Under the pieces are notes generated by a model. The model saw only the letters and a program-made list of their open reading frames with translations. It was not told the DNA's origin and did no database searches. Below are positions 44,130-52,392 of a stretch of 64,000 bases of DNA, piece after piece. The stretch comes from Clostridia bacterium (GTDB lineage: Bacteria; Bacillota; Clostridia; Oscillospirales; Acutalibacteraceae). The stretch's first letter is position 1. Each line of letters opens with the position of its first letter. The translations under genes and the position numbers were made by a program. The stretch spans positions 1 through 64,000 of the forward strand of contig JAFZOL010000053.1 in the NCBI GenBank assembly GCA_017550625.1. The letters are read 5' to 3'.

Positions 44130-45341
44130 TCAGTTCAATACGCAGTTTCTGCCCGCTACGTAGCCGGAGGACCACGCCCATTGCAGATTATAACCGCCGC
44201 AATCGCCGTTGACGTTCAGCACTTCGCCGCAGAGGAAAAGCCCCGGAACGGTTTTGCAGCAAAGCGTTTGCGGGTCGACCGAGTCGCTGCCGACGCCGCC
44301 GGCCGTCACCTGGGCGAAAGAGAATCCCTTTACACCACGCACGCGCCAGCGCGAGCCCTTCACGAGCCCCGCGAGATCGCGCAGAGCCTGCGGGGACATT
44401 TTGCCGATCGCGTCGGCGGGATCAAAGCCGGCGGCGGACGCGACGTATTCGGCGAGTTTCGACGGTAAAAAGCCGGTCAAGAACAGCGAGACGGAAGCTT
44501 CGGGATAGTCCTTTCTGAACCGGACCGCCGCGTCGCAGATCTCTCGGAACGGCGTTTCGGGCGCGAACGTAAGTATCGCGGTCGCGCCTGGGTTTCTTAC
44601 CGCGGCTTCGGAAACTGTCATCGCCGGGATGCCGGACACGCCATATTCGGTGAGCTGCAGCTCTCCCGTATCGGAGGCGAGCGTTTTGCCGTCTTTGACG
44701 ATTTCTACCGTTCCGAACGCGCGCACGCCCTTGAGCTTTTTCGGAAAGCCCATAAGCTCGATCGCTGTGAGCGCGGGATACAGATCCGTCGCGCGTACGC
44801 CGAGCGTTTGAAGAAGCGCAAAAACAGAGCCGTCGGTGCCGAGCTGCGGCGCAGCGGCGCCGCCCGCCGCGATCACAAGCCGGTCGGCGTGATCTTCGCC
44901 GTTGAGCAAAAACCCGCACCGTTCTCGTTTGACCGAAGTCACGTTATAATCGAACCGGAACTTGACGCCGAGCCGCCCGCACTGAAAAATAAGCAGCGAG
45001 AGAACGGACTCGGACCGCCTGCTCAGCGGATACACGCGCCCCGCGTTGTCGGTATACGGCTCAAGGCCGATCGACCGGAAGAACGCGACGGCGTCGTCGT
45101 TCGTAAACTGCGGGTAAACGGCTTCAAACAGTTTTTCGTCGCCGTGATAAAACGAAGGCGTCACGTCCTCGTTCGTAAAATTGCAGCGCCCGTTGCCGGT
45201 CGCGAGCAGCTTTCTGCCCGCGGCGGCGTTTTTTTCGTAGACCGTGATCTCGGCCGCGATATTCGACTGGGAGGCGGTCAGGGCGGCGTGAACGGCCGCA
45301 AACAGGCCGGACGCGCCCCCGCCGATGATCCCGATCTTCAT
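44130..45341 (-). CDS. NAD(P)/FAD-dependent oxidoreductase, HI0933/YtfP family
   Basis: The 403-residue protein carries GIIGGGASGLFAAVHAAL, ATGNGRCNFTN and the C-terminal GLFLCGEVLNVNGDCGGYN, all diagnostic for the HI0933 family. Function of the family is unresolved; some members are quoted as BaiN. Its start overlaps the stop of the XRE regulator as ATGA, so the regulator and flavoprotein are translated together. Confidence 0.9.
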   Translation of the reverse strand: MKIGIIGGGASGLFAAVHAALTASQSNIAAEITVYEKNAAAGRKLLATGNGRCNFTNEDVTPSFYHGDEKLFEAVYPQFTNDDAVAFFRSIGLEPYTDNAGRVYPLSRRSESVLSLLIFQCGRLGVKFRFDYNVTSVKRERCGFLLNGEDHADRLVIAAGGAAAPQLGTDGSVFALLQTLGVRATDLYPALTAIELMGFPKKLKGVRAFGTVEIVKDGKTLASDTGELQLTEYGVSGIPAMTVSEAAVRNPGATAILTFAPETPFREICDAAVRFRKDYPEASVSLFLTGFLPSKLAEYVASAAGFDPADAIGKMSPQALRDLAGLVKGSRWRVRGVKGFSFAQVTAGGVGSDSVDPQTLCCKTVPGLFLCGEVLNVNGDCGGYNLQWAWSSGYVAGRNCVLN

Positions 45342-45748
45342 TCTTCTTCCTCAAGCAGCTTGTCCAGCAGGCGGTCAAGCTCTTCCCCCTTGCCGATCAG
45401 GTCGATCTTGCGCATCTTGCGGATGCGCTCGACGCCCGTCACGTCGAATTCGAATTCCTTTTCCGAAAGCTCGCTGTTGAGATTCAGCGCGCTCTCGGTG
45501 ATCCTGTAATCGCCGAAGCCGAACATCTTGAGCGTATCGTCGTGCAAAACGAAGCTGTCCTGCCGCAGAAACGCGTTGGGCGAAATGCCGAACAGCCCGC
45601 AGACCTCGAGATACGTTTCGATGGGGAGTTCCTGCTCGCCGGTTTCATACGTTTCGTATTTTGCCCTGTCGACCTTCAAAAGTTCCGCCATGGCGGACTT
45701 ATTCAGGCCCTCCCGCACACGCAGGGCCTTCAAATCGATTGTCGCCAT
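45338..45748 (-). CDS. XRE-family helix-turn-helix regulator
   Basis: The 136-residue protein has a helix-turn-helix at about residues 1-65 (ALRVREGLNKSAMAELL then VDRAKYETYETGEQELP) followed by an acidic region ending EEEE. It is encoded before the HI0933 flavoprotein (ATGA overlap) and after a second, smaller XRE gene (34-base gap), so it may control the cluster, but its target is unknown. Confidence 0.82.
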   Translation of the reverse strand: MATIDLKALRVREGLNKSAMAELLKVDRAKYETYETGEQELPIETYLEVCGLFGISPNAFLRQDSFVLHDDTLKMFGFGDYRITESALNLNSELSEKEFEFDVTGVERIRKMRKIDLIGKGEELDRLLDKLLEEEE

Positions 45749-45782
45749 ATCTTCCTCCGTTTTCCGTGGGGCGCGGGATCAG

Positions 45783-46031
45783 TCAATCGCTCCTGCCGAG
45801 CAGTTCGTCCGCGGTGATGCCGAAGATATCGGCAAACGCGAGGATCTCGTAATCGTAGACGGCGCGGGTCTGGCCCTCGATCTTCGACAATACGGAATAA
45901 CTGACGTCGACGCCGCGGATCTGAAGCTGCACCAGCAGATCTTTCTGGCGGATGCCTCTGCTTTTGCGCAGCGTAACGATCCGTTCGCCGACGATGTTTT
46001 TATTGCCTGTTTCGAGCTTTCTGCGCCTCAT
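45783..46031 (-). CDS. Small XRE-family regulator
   Basis: An 82-residue protein almost entirely a Cro/CI helix-turn-helix: TLRKSRGIRQKDLLVQLQIRG, YSVLSKIEGQTRAV, FADIFGITADELL. I start it at ATG 46031, because the promoter -10 element lies at 46055-46050 and a transcript would start near 46043, downstream of the alternative ATG at 46046. Two copies of TGTGATAG frame the transcription start, suggesting autoregulation. First gene of a transcript running toward the flavoproteins. Confidence 0.8.
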   Translation of the reverse strand: MRRRKLETGNKNIVGERIVTLRKSRGIRQKDLLVQLQIRGVDVSYSVLSKIEGQTRAVYDYEILAFADIFGITADELLGRSD

Positions 46032-46032
46032 C

Positions 46033-46060
46033 CTATCACACCCCATTTAATACTATCACA
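46033..46060 (-). repeat. Tandem direct repeat TGTGATAG, candidate operator
   Basis: The octamer TGTGATAG (minus strand) occurs twice, at 46060-46053 and 46040-46033, starting exactly 20 bases apart, about two helical turns. The first copy overlaps the -10 hexamer and the second the expected transcription start of the small XRE gene. This is what a self-repressing XRE operator would look like; binding is not shown. Confidence 0.6.
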
Positions 46061-46078
46061 AAATAAATATGATGTCAA
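46050..46078 (-). promoter_or_regulatory. Sigma-A promoter of the XRE-flavoprotein cluster
   Basis: Minus strand TTGACA (46078-46073), 17-base spacer, TAGTAT (46055-46050). The -10 overlaps the first operator-like repeat. Confidence 0.75.
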
Positions 46079-46095
46079 TCGTGCATTCTGCCGAT

Positions 46096-47286
46096 TCAGG
46101 GGTCAAGTCCGTTATAACGGTCCGTCACGTCGATCTCCATCGGCAGCGCGATATTTTTCACCGCCGTGATCTCGGCCTCGAGCGTACACCCGCCCTCGTG
46201 CAGATAATTCAGCCCTGCTTTCGTAATATGCGCGAAATCATCCGAATGAATCAGCTTTTCGCCGAGATACGTTAAAGAGAGGAGCTTTGCCTGCGGATAC
46301 GTCAATTCAAGCGTCGCCGTGAAAAAGGACGTTTCACGGTCGCGCAGAGTCCCGACGGGAAATACGAGGCTGTTCGTTTGGAGATACCGCTCCCCCGCCG
46401 ACACGACTCCCTCTTGTCCTTTCTTTTCGGTCGGTGTCAGGCGCAGAGAGAAGAACGCCGCGCCGTAATGATCTGTCGCTTTTTCGATCAGCTCAGCTTT
46501 GATGCTTTTCGCCGTAAACACGTGCAGCGTTTTGCGCGTTTCGGCGATCACCTCGGCCTCGGCTCTGACGAATCTGTGGCTCCCGTCGGACATCGGCAGC
46601 TCTCCCGTGCAGAGCAGGTCGCCTTTGAGCACCGCGTCGCCGACCTTGAACTGCCCGACGCCCGCAAAGTAATTCGCTACGAGCAGCATGCCGTCCTCGG
46701 CGGCATAGATATTCACAAGCTTTTTCGTTTCTTTTTGTTCCGTCGGCTCTTCGCGCTCAAGAAAATCGATATACAGACCCGTGCCGCTGAGGTTCACCGT
46801 GACGCGCACGATGCGCGGGTCGAGGTTTTCGAGCACTGCCTGCAGCTCCCTGCGGCTGATCCGGTTCAGAAACGTGCCTTTTTTCACGTCAAGCGCCTCC
46901 AGAACGGCAAGCAGATCTTCTTTCTGTATACACGTAAGGCCCCGGATCTCGATCGTCCAGAGCATGGATGAAAGCACGGCGAGCACCGCGATAAAGCAAA
47001 CGATGCCGACCGGCACGCCCCAGCGAAAGCGGTACCGGTGCGCAGCGGCGTGAAGGCCGGAAGACCGGACACGTTCCAGCGTCATCCCGGCGTCTACGGC
47101 GGCGGCCTCAAGAAGCTTGCGGTCTCTGTAAAGCGCTTTGCTTTCCACATAATCCGCTCCGGTTTTCACGTCCGTCAACGTGATATTCCGCGCGGCGCAC
47201 GCGTCGAGAAACGCATTCGGGAAGCCTCCGCTCACGCGGAACTTCACCCCGCCGCGCAGTTTCTCCCTTACGAATGAGATCAGCAT
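46096..47286 (-). CDS. yqfD: Sporulation protein YqfD
   Basis: Mother-cell sporulation membrane protein required for forespore engulfment/development in Bacillus. The 396-residue protein has a basic cytoplasmic part (about 1-88) with FRVSGGFPNAFLDACAARNI, one membrane segment (about 89-110) and a large outside domain. ATG 47286 has GGAGGTGA 7 bases upstream; open frame further upstream lies in yqfC. It overlaps the yqfC stop. In Bacillus, yqfC-yqfD is followed by phoH; here no phoH is present. Confidence 0.9.
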   Translation of the reverse strand: MLISFVREKLRGGVKFRVSGGFPNAFLDACAARNITLTDVKTGADYVESKALYRDRKLLEAAAVDAGMTLERVRSSGLHAAAHRYRFRWGVPVGIVCFIAVLAVLSSMLWTIEIRGLTCIQKEDLLAVLEALDVKKGTFLNRISRRELQAVLENLDPRIVRVTVNLSGTGLYIDFLEREEPTEQKETKKLVNIYAAEDGMLLVANYFAGVGQFKVGDAVLKGDLLCTGELPMSDGSHRFVRAEAEVIAETRKTLHVFTAKSIKAELIEKATDHYGAAFFSLRLTPTEKKGQEGVVSAGERYLQTNSLVFPVGTLRDRETSFFTATLELTYPQAKLLSLTYLGEKLIHSDDFAHITKAGLNYLHEGGCTLEAEITAVKNIALPMEIDVTDRYNGLDP

Positions 47287-47582
47287 TCTCCGCTCACCTC
47301 CACGAACGAAATTGATGCGATGCTCCCGCCGACGCGCGTATCGTTCGGCGACAGCATTTTGAGCGACAGGTCCGCGCCGATGACCGAAACGACCCTGTCT
47401 CCGCAATCGAAATCGAGCCGCGTGTCGAAACAGAGCAAAAGCCGTTTGCACCCCTTGATAAACACCTCGCCGGAAGCGTCGGTTTTGAGAAGGAACGAAT
47501 CGAACGTGTCGATGCCGGCGTCTTTTCCCGCGGCGTCCGTGAGACGCCTGAATACGTTTTTACCGATACTACCACCGCCAAT
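47280..47582 (-). CDS. yqfC: Sporulation protein YqfC, start codon unresolved
   Basis: The YabP/YqfC-type pattern is clear: EVFIKGCKRLLLCFD, VVSVIGADLSLKML, GGSIASISFVEV, and it lies directly before yqfD as in Bacillus. The frame is open from 47591 (after a TAG at 47594-47592) but contains no ATG, GTG or TTG before a GTG at 47465, which would delete the conserved first third. A full-length protein of about 95-100 residues would need a rare ATT, ATC or ATA start near 47570-47588. I give the ATT at 47582 as a placeholder. A sequence error or a real non-AUG start are both possible. Confidence 0.6.
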   Translation of the reverse strand: MGGGSIGKNVFRRLTDAAGKDAGIDTFDSFLLKTDASGEVFIKGCKRLLLCFDTRLDFDCGDRVVSVIGADLSLKMLSPNDTRVGGSIASISFVEVSGEC

Positions 47583-47593
47583 CGCTATAAGCT

Positions 47594-48709
47594 ATGAACG
47601 CGGCGTATGTTTTATTCTGCGACAGCATACAATACTGTATGACGAAAGACAAACTCTTCATTACCAAGCGGGCGGCATTCCTGTGCGGACTTGCGGCATT
47701 CATCCTGTTTCTTCTTTTCCCCGAAGAAGGTGCGAGCGGCTTCCGCGCGGCGCTCAGATTATGCTGCGAAACCGTTGCGCCGACGGTGTTCCCGCTCATG
47801 ATCCTGACGACGTTTCTCGCGAAACTCGGCTTGGGCAGAAGGACTTCGTCGTTCGCCGGACAGTTCCTGAGGCCTTTGTTCGGTGTTTCGGGAAATGCCG
47901 CGCCTGTTTTTTTGTTCGGATCGACCGGCGGCTACGTGACGGGCGTAAAAACGGCGAAAGCGTGCGTCGGAACAAGAATTCTCCGTAACGACGAAGCTGC
48001 AAGGAGCGCTCTCATAAACGTCAACCCAGGCATAGGTTTCGCCGTGCTCACGACGGGCGTTTCGTTGTTCGGTTCGGCAAAAACTGGCGCGCTGCTCTAC
48101 GCCGCAACGCTGACCGGAAATACGCTGACAGGCATCCTGCTGCAGCGTTTTCCGAAAACGCGCTTACGTTCAAATAGAAGAATAACCGATCAGAACACGG
48201 AAAAAACACAGCCCGATATCGCGGGGGCGTTCGTCGGCTGCGTGCGGGAATCCGTGAAAAACGTTGCCGTAATGTGCGGATGGATCTTGTTGTTCTCATC
48301 CATTTTCTCGATCGTCAGGCACGTATTCCCGGTCGGGTGGATGCAGATCTTCTTTGAGGTCACGGGCGGCGCCGTATACTGCAAAGAAAAGGCCGATCTG
48401 CCTCTGTGCGCGTTCACGCTCGCGTTCGGCGGCATATGCCTTTGGCTTCAGCTCTTTGAGGATCTCAGGAGCTTCGGCGTAGGCATAAGAATGTATTTTT
48501 TCTGCCGAACGTTGAGCGGCGCTTTTTCTTATCTTACCGTTTATCTGTTCATGAAACTATTCCCCGCGGCGGTCGCCGTGTCGGTGAACGTGCACACTGT
48601 TCCCGCCGCCGCTGCGGGCGGCAACGTCGGTCTCCTGACGGCGCTTGTGCTGATGTGCGTTACATTTATGGTTTCTTTATCTCCGCCCGCGGCAAACAGA
48701 CGTACATAG
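47594..48709 (+). CDS. ylbJ: Sporulation integral membrane protein YlbJ-like
   Basis: The 371-residue protein has eight or more hydrophobic segments, with VAPTVFPLMILTTFL, a glycine-rich STGGYVTGVKTAKA and NVNPGIGFAVLT, the pattern of YlbJ/nucleoside-gate proteins used during sporulation. Start is uncertain: ATG 47594 or ATG 47639; neither has a good ribosome binding site. It is divergent from yqfC. Similarity is by pattern, and a plain gate-domain transporter cannot be excluded. Confidence 0.65.
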   Translation: MNAAYVLFCDSIQYCMTKDKLFITKRAAFLCGLAAFILFLLFPEEGASGFRAALRLCCETVAPTVFPLMILTTFLAKLGLGRRTSSFAGQFLRPLFGVSGNAAPVFLFGSTGGYVTGVKTAKACVGTRILRNDEAARSALINVNPGIGFAVLTTGVSLFGSAKTGALLYAATLTGNTLTGILLQRFPKTRLRSNRRITDQNTEKTQPDIAGAFVGCVRESVKNVAVMCGWILLFSSIFSIVRHVFPVGWMQIFFEVTGGAVYCKEKADLPLCAFTLAFGGICLWLQLFEDLRSFGVGIRMYFFCRTLSGAFSYLTVYLFMKLFPAAVAVSVNVHTVPAAAAGGNVGLLTALVLMCVTFMVSLSPPAANRRT

Positions 48710-48725
48710 TAACGGTTACCACGTG

Positions 48726-48751
48726 CCCGGGTTTACGATACCCGCGTTTTT
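48726..48751 (+). terminator. Weak terminator after the ylbJ-like gene
   Basis: Hairpin CGGGT/ACCCG with a seven-base loop followed by CGTTTTT, just after the stop. A larger CGGTTAC/GTAACCG inverted pair encloses it. Confidence 0.4.
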
Positions 48752-48776
48752 CTCAAAACTGTAACCGCGAAAAGTA

Positions 48777-48805
48777 TTGTATTGCGCGCCTTGTTATGAT
48801 ATACT
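48777..48805 (+). promoter_or_regulatory. Sigma-A promoter of nfeD-SPFH operon
   Basis: TTGTAT (48777-48782), 17-base spacer, TATACT (48800-48805), 20 bases before the ATG of the NfeD gene. Confidence 0.65.
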
Positions 48806-48824
48806 GTCATTCGAGGTGATCAAA

Positions 48825-49286
48825 ATGACAAGTTCAACGATGATCTTTGTCTGGCTCGGCCTCACCGTATTTTTCCTGATTCTGGAATGCGTATCCGTTC
48901 AGTTGACCTCGATTTGGTTCGCGCTCGGATCGGTCGTCGCGATGCTTCTCGCGATCTTCCACGTTGAAAGCGTCACAGTGCAGATCATTGTGTTCGTCGC
49001 CGTGTCGCTGGCGTCTTTGATCGCCACAAGGCCTCTGACGAAAAAGCTGCTCGATAAAAAGAAACAGCCCACGAACGCTGACCGGAATATCGGCGAAACG
49101 GCAATCGTTACCGAAGATATCGTCAATCTGGAAGGAAAAGGCGCGGTCAAAGTCAGAGGCACCGTCTGGACGGCGAGAAGTTCAGACGGCACCGACATCC
49201 CGGCCGGTGACATTGTCCGGGTGATAAGGATCGAGGGCGTAAAGCTTCTCGTGGAAAAGGAAAACGGAGGTAATGAACATGATTGA
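48825..49286 (+). CDS. NfeD-like membrane protein
   Basis: Short NfeD1b-type partner of flotillin-like proteins. The 153-residue protein has three hydrophobic segments (about 6-24, 30-48, 55-70) and a C-terminal OB-fold domain (about 90-150). GAGGTG 6 bases before the ATG. It overlaps the SPFH gene by 8 bases, the usual NfeD-SPFH operon, where the pair organises membrane microdomains. Confidence 0.9.
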   Translation: MTSSTMIFVWLGLTVFFLILECVSVQLTSIWFALGSVVAMLLAIFHVESVTVQIIVFVAVSLASLIATRPLTKKLLDKKKQPTNADRNIGETAIVTEDIVNLEGKGAVKVRGTVWTARSSDGTDIPAGDIVRVIRIEGVKLLVEKENGGNEHD

Positions 49287-50226
49287 ACCCAGCAACATCA
49301 ATTACGGCTTTATCGCGCTCGGCGCCCTGGTCGTGATCCTGATCGGCATCGTGATCTCGTGCATCAAGATCGTTCCGCAGTCGAGAGCCTATATCGTGGA
49401 GCGTCTCGGCGCGTATAACAGCACCTGGCAGACCGGCCTGCATATCAAGATCCCGGTCATCGAGCGCATCGCGAAAATCGTGTCCCTGAAAGAGCAGGTG
49501 GCCGACTTCCCCCCGCAGCCCGTTATCACGAAGGATAACGTGACCATGCAGATCGACACCGTGGTCTTCTTCCAGATCACGGACCCGAAGCTCTATACCT
49601 ACGGCGTTGAAAATCCCATTTCCGCGATCGAGAACCTGACCGCGACGACGCTGAGAAACATCATCGGCGAGATGGAGCTTGACCACACCCTCACCTCCCG
49701 CGATACGATCAACGCGAAGATCCGCGTGATCCTCGACGAAGCCACCGATCCCTGGGGCATCAAGGTCAACCGCGTGGAGCTCAAGAACATCTTCCCGCCC
49801 AGAGAGATCCAAGACGCGATGGAGAAGCAGATGAAGGCGGAGCGCGAGCGCCGTGAGGCGATCCTGCGCGCCGAGGGTGAAAAAGCCAGCGCCGTGCTCG
49901 TGGCGGAAGGCGAAAAAGAGGCCAAGATCCTCGCCGCCGAAGCCGACAAGCAGTCCGCCATCCTGCGCGCCGAAGCCGTGAAGGAAGCGAAGATCCGCGA
50001 ATCCGAAGGCGAAGCGCAGGCGATCCTTGCGATCCAGCAGGCGAAAGCCAAGGGCATCGAGCTCATCAACGAGGCGAAGCCCTCCGACGCGATGCTCCGT
50101 ATGCGCAGCATGGAAGCGTTCGAGAAGGCCGCCGACGGCAAAGCAACCAAGCTGATCGTCCCCTCGGACCTGCAGAGCGTCGTAGGGCTTGCCGCGACGC
50201 TGAAGAGCGCGATCAAAGAAGACTGA
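49279..50226 (+). CDS. SPFH/band 7 (stomatin/QmcA-like) membrane protein
   Basis: The 315-residue protein has one N-terminal membrane segment (about 10-30), an SPFH domain (about 31-185, with VPQSRAYIVERLG and QIDTVVFFQITDP) and an alanine/glutamate coiled-coil tail for oligomerisation. I use ATG 49279, 8 bases after GGAGG, rather than 49273. It probably forms oligomeric membrane scaffolds with the NfeD protein. A strong terminator follows. Confidence 0.93.
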   Translation: MIEPSNINYGFIALGALVVILIGIVISCIKIVPQSRAYIVERLGAYNSTWQTGLHIKIPVIERIAKIVSLKEQVADFPPQPVITKDNVTMQIDTVVFFQITDPKLYTYGVENPISAIENLTATTLRNIIGEMELDHTLTSRDTINAKIRVILDEATDPWGIKVNRVELKNIFPPREIQDAMEKQMKAERERREAILRAEGEKASAVLVAEGEKEAKILAAEADKQSAILRAEAVKEAKIRESEGEAQAILAIQQAKAKGIELINEAKPSDAMLRMRSMEAFEKAADGKATKLIVPSDLQSVVGLAATLKSAIKED

Positions 50227-50270
50227 TCCCATAATAACAGGCGAAACCTTTTCGCCGGCCTCCTGAAAAC

Positions 50271-50311
50271 GCCGCCCCGCGCCGATTCTTTGCGCGGGAC
50301 GGCGGTTTTTT
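50271..50311 (+). terminator. Terminator of the nfeD-SPFH operon
   Basis: Long GC-rich hairpin GCCGCC...CCGCGC / GCGCGG...GGCGGT followed by T-run. Confidence 0.9.
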
Positions 50312-50390
50312 CATTTGTAACAATTTGTAACCTTTTTTGCATTGTTTTATGTAGTATAATATATCCTAAGATATTTTGGGGGAATGCGCC

Positions 50391-51284
50391 ATGCGTAAAA
50401 AAGCCGTATTCAACAGAGTGCTCGCGGCCTCAGCCGCGTTTATACTGATCTTCACCCTGACGTTTGCGATCGCCTATTCCGTTGAGAAGAAAGATTTGGA
50501 AGAATCTCTCAAAACCGCTGAAGAGGCCCCGTCGGATCAGACCGCCGCGCCCGAAGGCGAAGCGGAGGCGGATCCCGCGGGCAAGCCCTTGACGCCCGCG
50601 AACCAGGTCAACCTGACGAACAAGGTCTTCGACCAACCGCAGAAGCCCGCGCCGCAGAACAAGGTCATTTATCTCACCTTCGACGACGGCCCCGGCGAAT
50701 TCACCGAGACGCTTCTGGACGTCCTGAAAGAAAACAACGTCAAGGCGACGTTCTTTGTCACGGCCGGCAATGAGGATAAACTCGACGTTCTCACACGCGA
50801 GGCAAGCGAAGGGCACAGCATCGGCGTGCATTCGCTGACCCACAAATACAACGTCATCTATTCGAGCACCGACGCGTTTTGGGAAGATTTCAACGCCATG
50901 CAGGATATCATCCGCGAGAAGACCGGCTCCGAAACGCTTTTGATGCGCTTCCCCGGCGGATCCTCGAACACGATCAGCAGCGGCGTGCCCGGCATCATGA
51001 CCACGCTTACGAAGCAAATGAAGGAGAAGGGCTATTACTATTTCGACTGGAACGTTGACAGCGACGACGCCGGGAGCGCCAGAAGCGCCGAAGAGGTTTC
51101 TGAAAACTGCAAGCGAGGCGTTGAGAACACGCGCGTTTCGGTGATTTTGTGCCACGACATCAAGGAATACACGGTCAAGGGCATGAAGCTCTTCATCCCG
51201 TGGGCGCTCGAAAACGGATATACCTTCCTTCCGCTCACCACGGACGACACGAGCTTCAACGCTCACCATACCGTGCGTAACTGA
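50391..51284 (+). CDS. Secreted polysaccharide deacetylase (NodB/PdaA type)
   Basis: Carbohydrate esterase family 4 enzyme, probably acting on peptidoglycan amino sugars. The 297-residue protein has a signal anchor (about 8-29), a proline/glutamate-rich linker (about 40-90) and the NodB domain: TFDDGP at 96-101, metal ligands H147/H151 in HSLTH, RFPGGS with R186, DWNVDS and the final ILCHD. All catalytic residues are present. ATG 50391 has GGGGG 9 bases upstream; a TATAAT at 50355-50360 marks a promoter with a poor -35. Confidence 0.93.
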   Translation: MRKKAVFNRVLAASAAFILIFTLTFAIAYSVEKKDLEESLKTAEEAPSDQTAAPEGEAEADPAGKPLTPANQVNLTNKVFDQPQKPAPQNKVIYLTFDDGPGEFTETLLDVLKENNVKATFFVTAGNEDKLDVLTREASEGHSIGVHSLTHKYNVIYSSTDAFWEDFNAMQDIIREKTGSETLLMRFPGGSSNTISSGVPGIMTTLTKQMKEKGYYYFDWNVDSDDAGSARSAEEVSENCKRGVENTRVSVILCHDIKEYTVKGMKLFIPWALENGYTFLPLTTDDTSFNAHHTVRN

Positions 51285-51301
51285 TTCGCTATATAATAAT
51301 G

Positions 51302-51335
51302 AAGCGCCGGGAGACCGGCGCTTGTTTTATTTTTT
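51302..51335 (+). terminator. Terminator of the deacetylase gene
   Basis: Perfect hairpin AAGCGCCGG/CCGGCGCTT with GAGA loop followed by a T-rich run that overlaps the stop codon of convergent cotJC. Confidence 0.88.
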
Positions 51336-51926
51336 GTCGAACGACGGGTTGAAGGCGTAGAAGTTTTTGCTGTTAAGCCTGTCGGTCGCGAGGCGCAGCC
51401 CCTCGCCGAAGCGCTGATAGTGCACGATCTCGCGCTCGCGCAGGAACTTGATCGGATCGGCGACGTCCGGGTCGTCGGTGAACCGCAGGATATTGTCGTA
51501 GGTCGTGCGCGCTTTCTGCTCGGCGGCGAGGTTCTCGTGCAGGTCGGTGATCACGTCGCCTTTGCTCTGCAGATACGCCGCCGTGAACGGCACGCCGGAT
51601 GCGGACGACGGATACACGCCCGCCGTGTGGTCCACGAAATACTTGTCGAAGCCCGATCTCTGGATCTCTTCGATGCTGAGATCCCTCGTCAGCTGATAGA
51701 TGATCGAGCCCACCATCTCAAGGTGGCCGAGTTCTTCGGTGCCGATGTCGGTCAAAAGGCCCTTGAGCTCGGGATACGGCATCGAGAACCGCTGAGAAAG
51801 ATATCTCAGCGACGCGCCGAGCTCGCCGTCGGGGCCCCCGTATTGGCTCGCGATGATCTGCGCGAGCTTCGCGTTCGGCCGCTTGATGCGGATCGGGTAT
51901 TGCAGTTTCTTTTCATAAGCCCACAT
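51327..51926 (-). CDS. cotJC: Spore coat protein CotJC (manganese-catalase-like)
   Basis: Ferritin-like di-manganese catalase family protein of the inner spore coat. The 199-residue protein has glutamate/histidine metal ligands in EELGHLEM and REREIVHYQRFGE, and GGPDGELGA. The start shares a base with the cotJB stop (TGATG). Last gene of cotJABC; sigma-E controlled in Bacillus. Confidence 0.95.
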   Translation of the reverse strand: MWAYEKKLQYPIRIKRPNAKLAQIIASQYGGPDGELGASLRYLSQRFSMPYPELKGLLTDIGTEELGHLEMVGSIIYQLTRDLSIEEIQRSGFDKYFVDHTAGVYPSSASGVPFTAAYLQSKGDVITDLHENLAAEQKARTTYDNILRFTDDPDVADPIKFLREREIVHYQRFGEGLRLATDRLNSKNFYAFNPSFDKK

Positions 51927-52177
51927 CAGTCGTCGCTCCTTTCGGCGTCCCAGGGCCAGGGATCGCTCAGCCAGCCGACGCCCTCGCCCTTCAACGGCGT
52001 GAGCGGCCCGTAGGCGGATTCGTATTCTTCACAGAGCTTCATAAGCTTCTTTTCATACTGCTCGTGCAGCGAGACCGCCTCGAGATCGGACGGATGGGTA
52101 TCGAGATAGAGGTGCAGCTCCCACAGCGCGAACTGCACCGACGAGAGCTGACGCATCAGCTTTTCGCGTTTGCTCAT
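51926..52177 (-). CDS. cotJB: Spore coat protein CotJB
   Basis: The 83-residue protein has the conserved MRQLSSVQFALWELHLYLDTHP start and a C terminus ending WPW, both typical of CotJB. ATG 52177 forms an ATGA overlap with the cotJA stop and has GAGGTG 7 bases upstream; an in-frame GTG at 52183 is less likely. Confidence 0.92.
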   Translation of the reverse strand: MSKREKLMRQLSSVQFALWELHLYLDTHPSDLEAVSLHEQYEKKLMKLCEEYESAYGPLTPLKGEGVGWLSDPWPWDAERSDD

Positions 52178-52368
52178 TTGCACGCACCTCGTAAGAACGG
52201 TTTGTTGAGCGTCGGGAACAGCGTGCCCGCGCTCAGGGCGGCGGCGTCCTCATAGCGGCTTTTATCCGTCTGGAACGGCACATAAGCCATCGTGACCGCC
52301 GCGTCGGCAGGCAAGGGCGCGAGCACGGCGTACTGCCCCGCGACGGGGATCGTCGATTCCTCCGACAT
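52174..52368 (-). CDS. cotJA: Spore coat associated protein CotJA
   Basis: The 64-residue protein has the MAYVPFQ stretch and the ...AALSAGTLFPTLNKPF end expected for CotJA. GGAGG lies upstream of its ATG. It heads cotJABC. A 14-base palindrome lies upstream in the promoter region; a complete sigma-E -10 was not found there. Confidence 0.88.
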   Translation of the reverse strand: MSEESTIPVAGQYAVLAPLPADAAVTMAYVPFQTDKSRYEDAAALSAGTLFPTLNKPFLRGACK

Positions 52369-52392
52369 ATGGATTCCTCCTTATATAAGTTT

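Noticed and set aside
48777..48824. Longer N terminus for the NfeD protein beginning at 48777
   Set aside because: It overlaps the promoter; ATG 48825 has a good ribosome binding site and fits the family.
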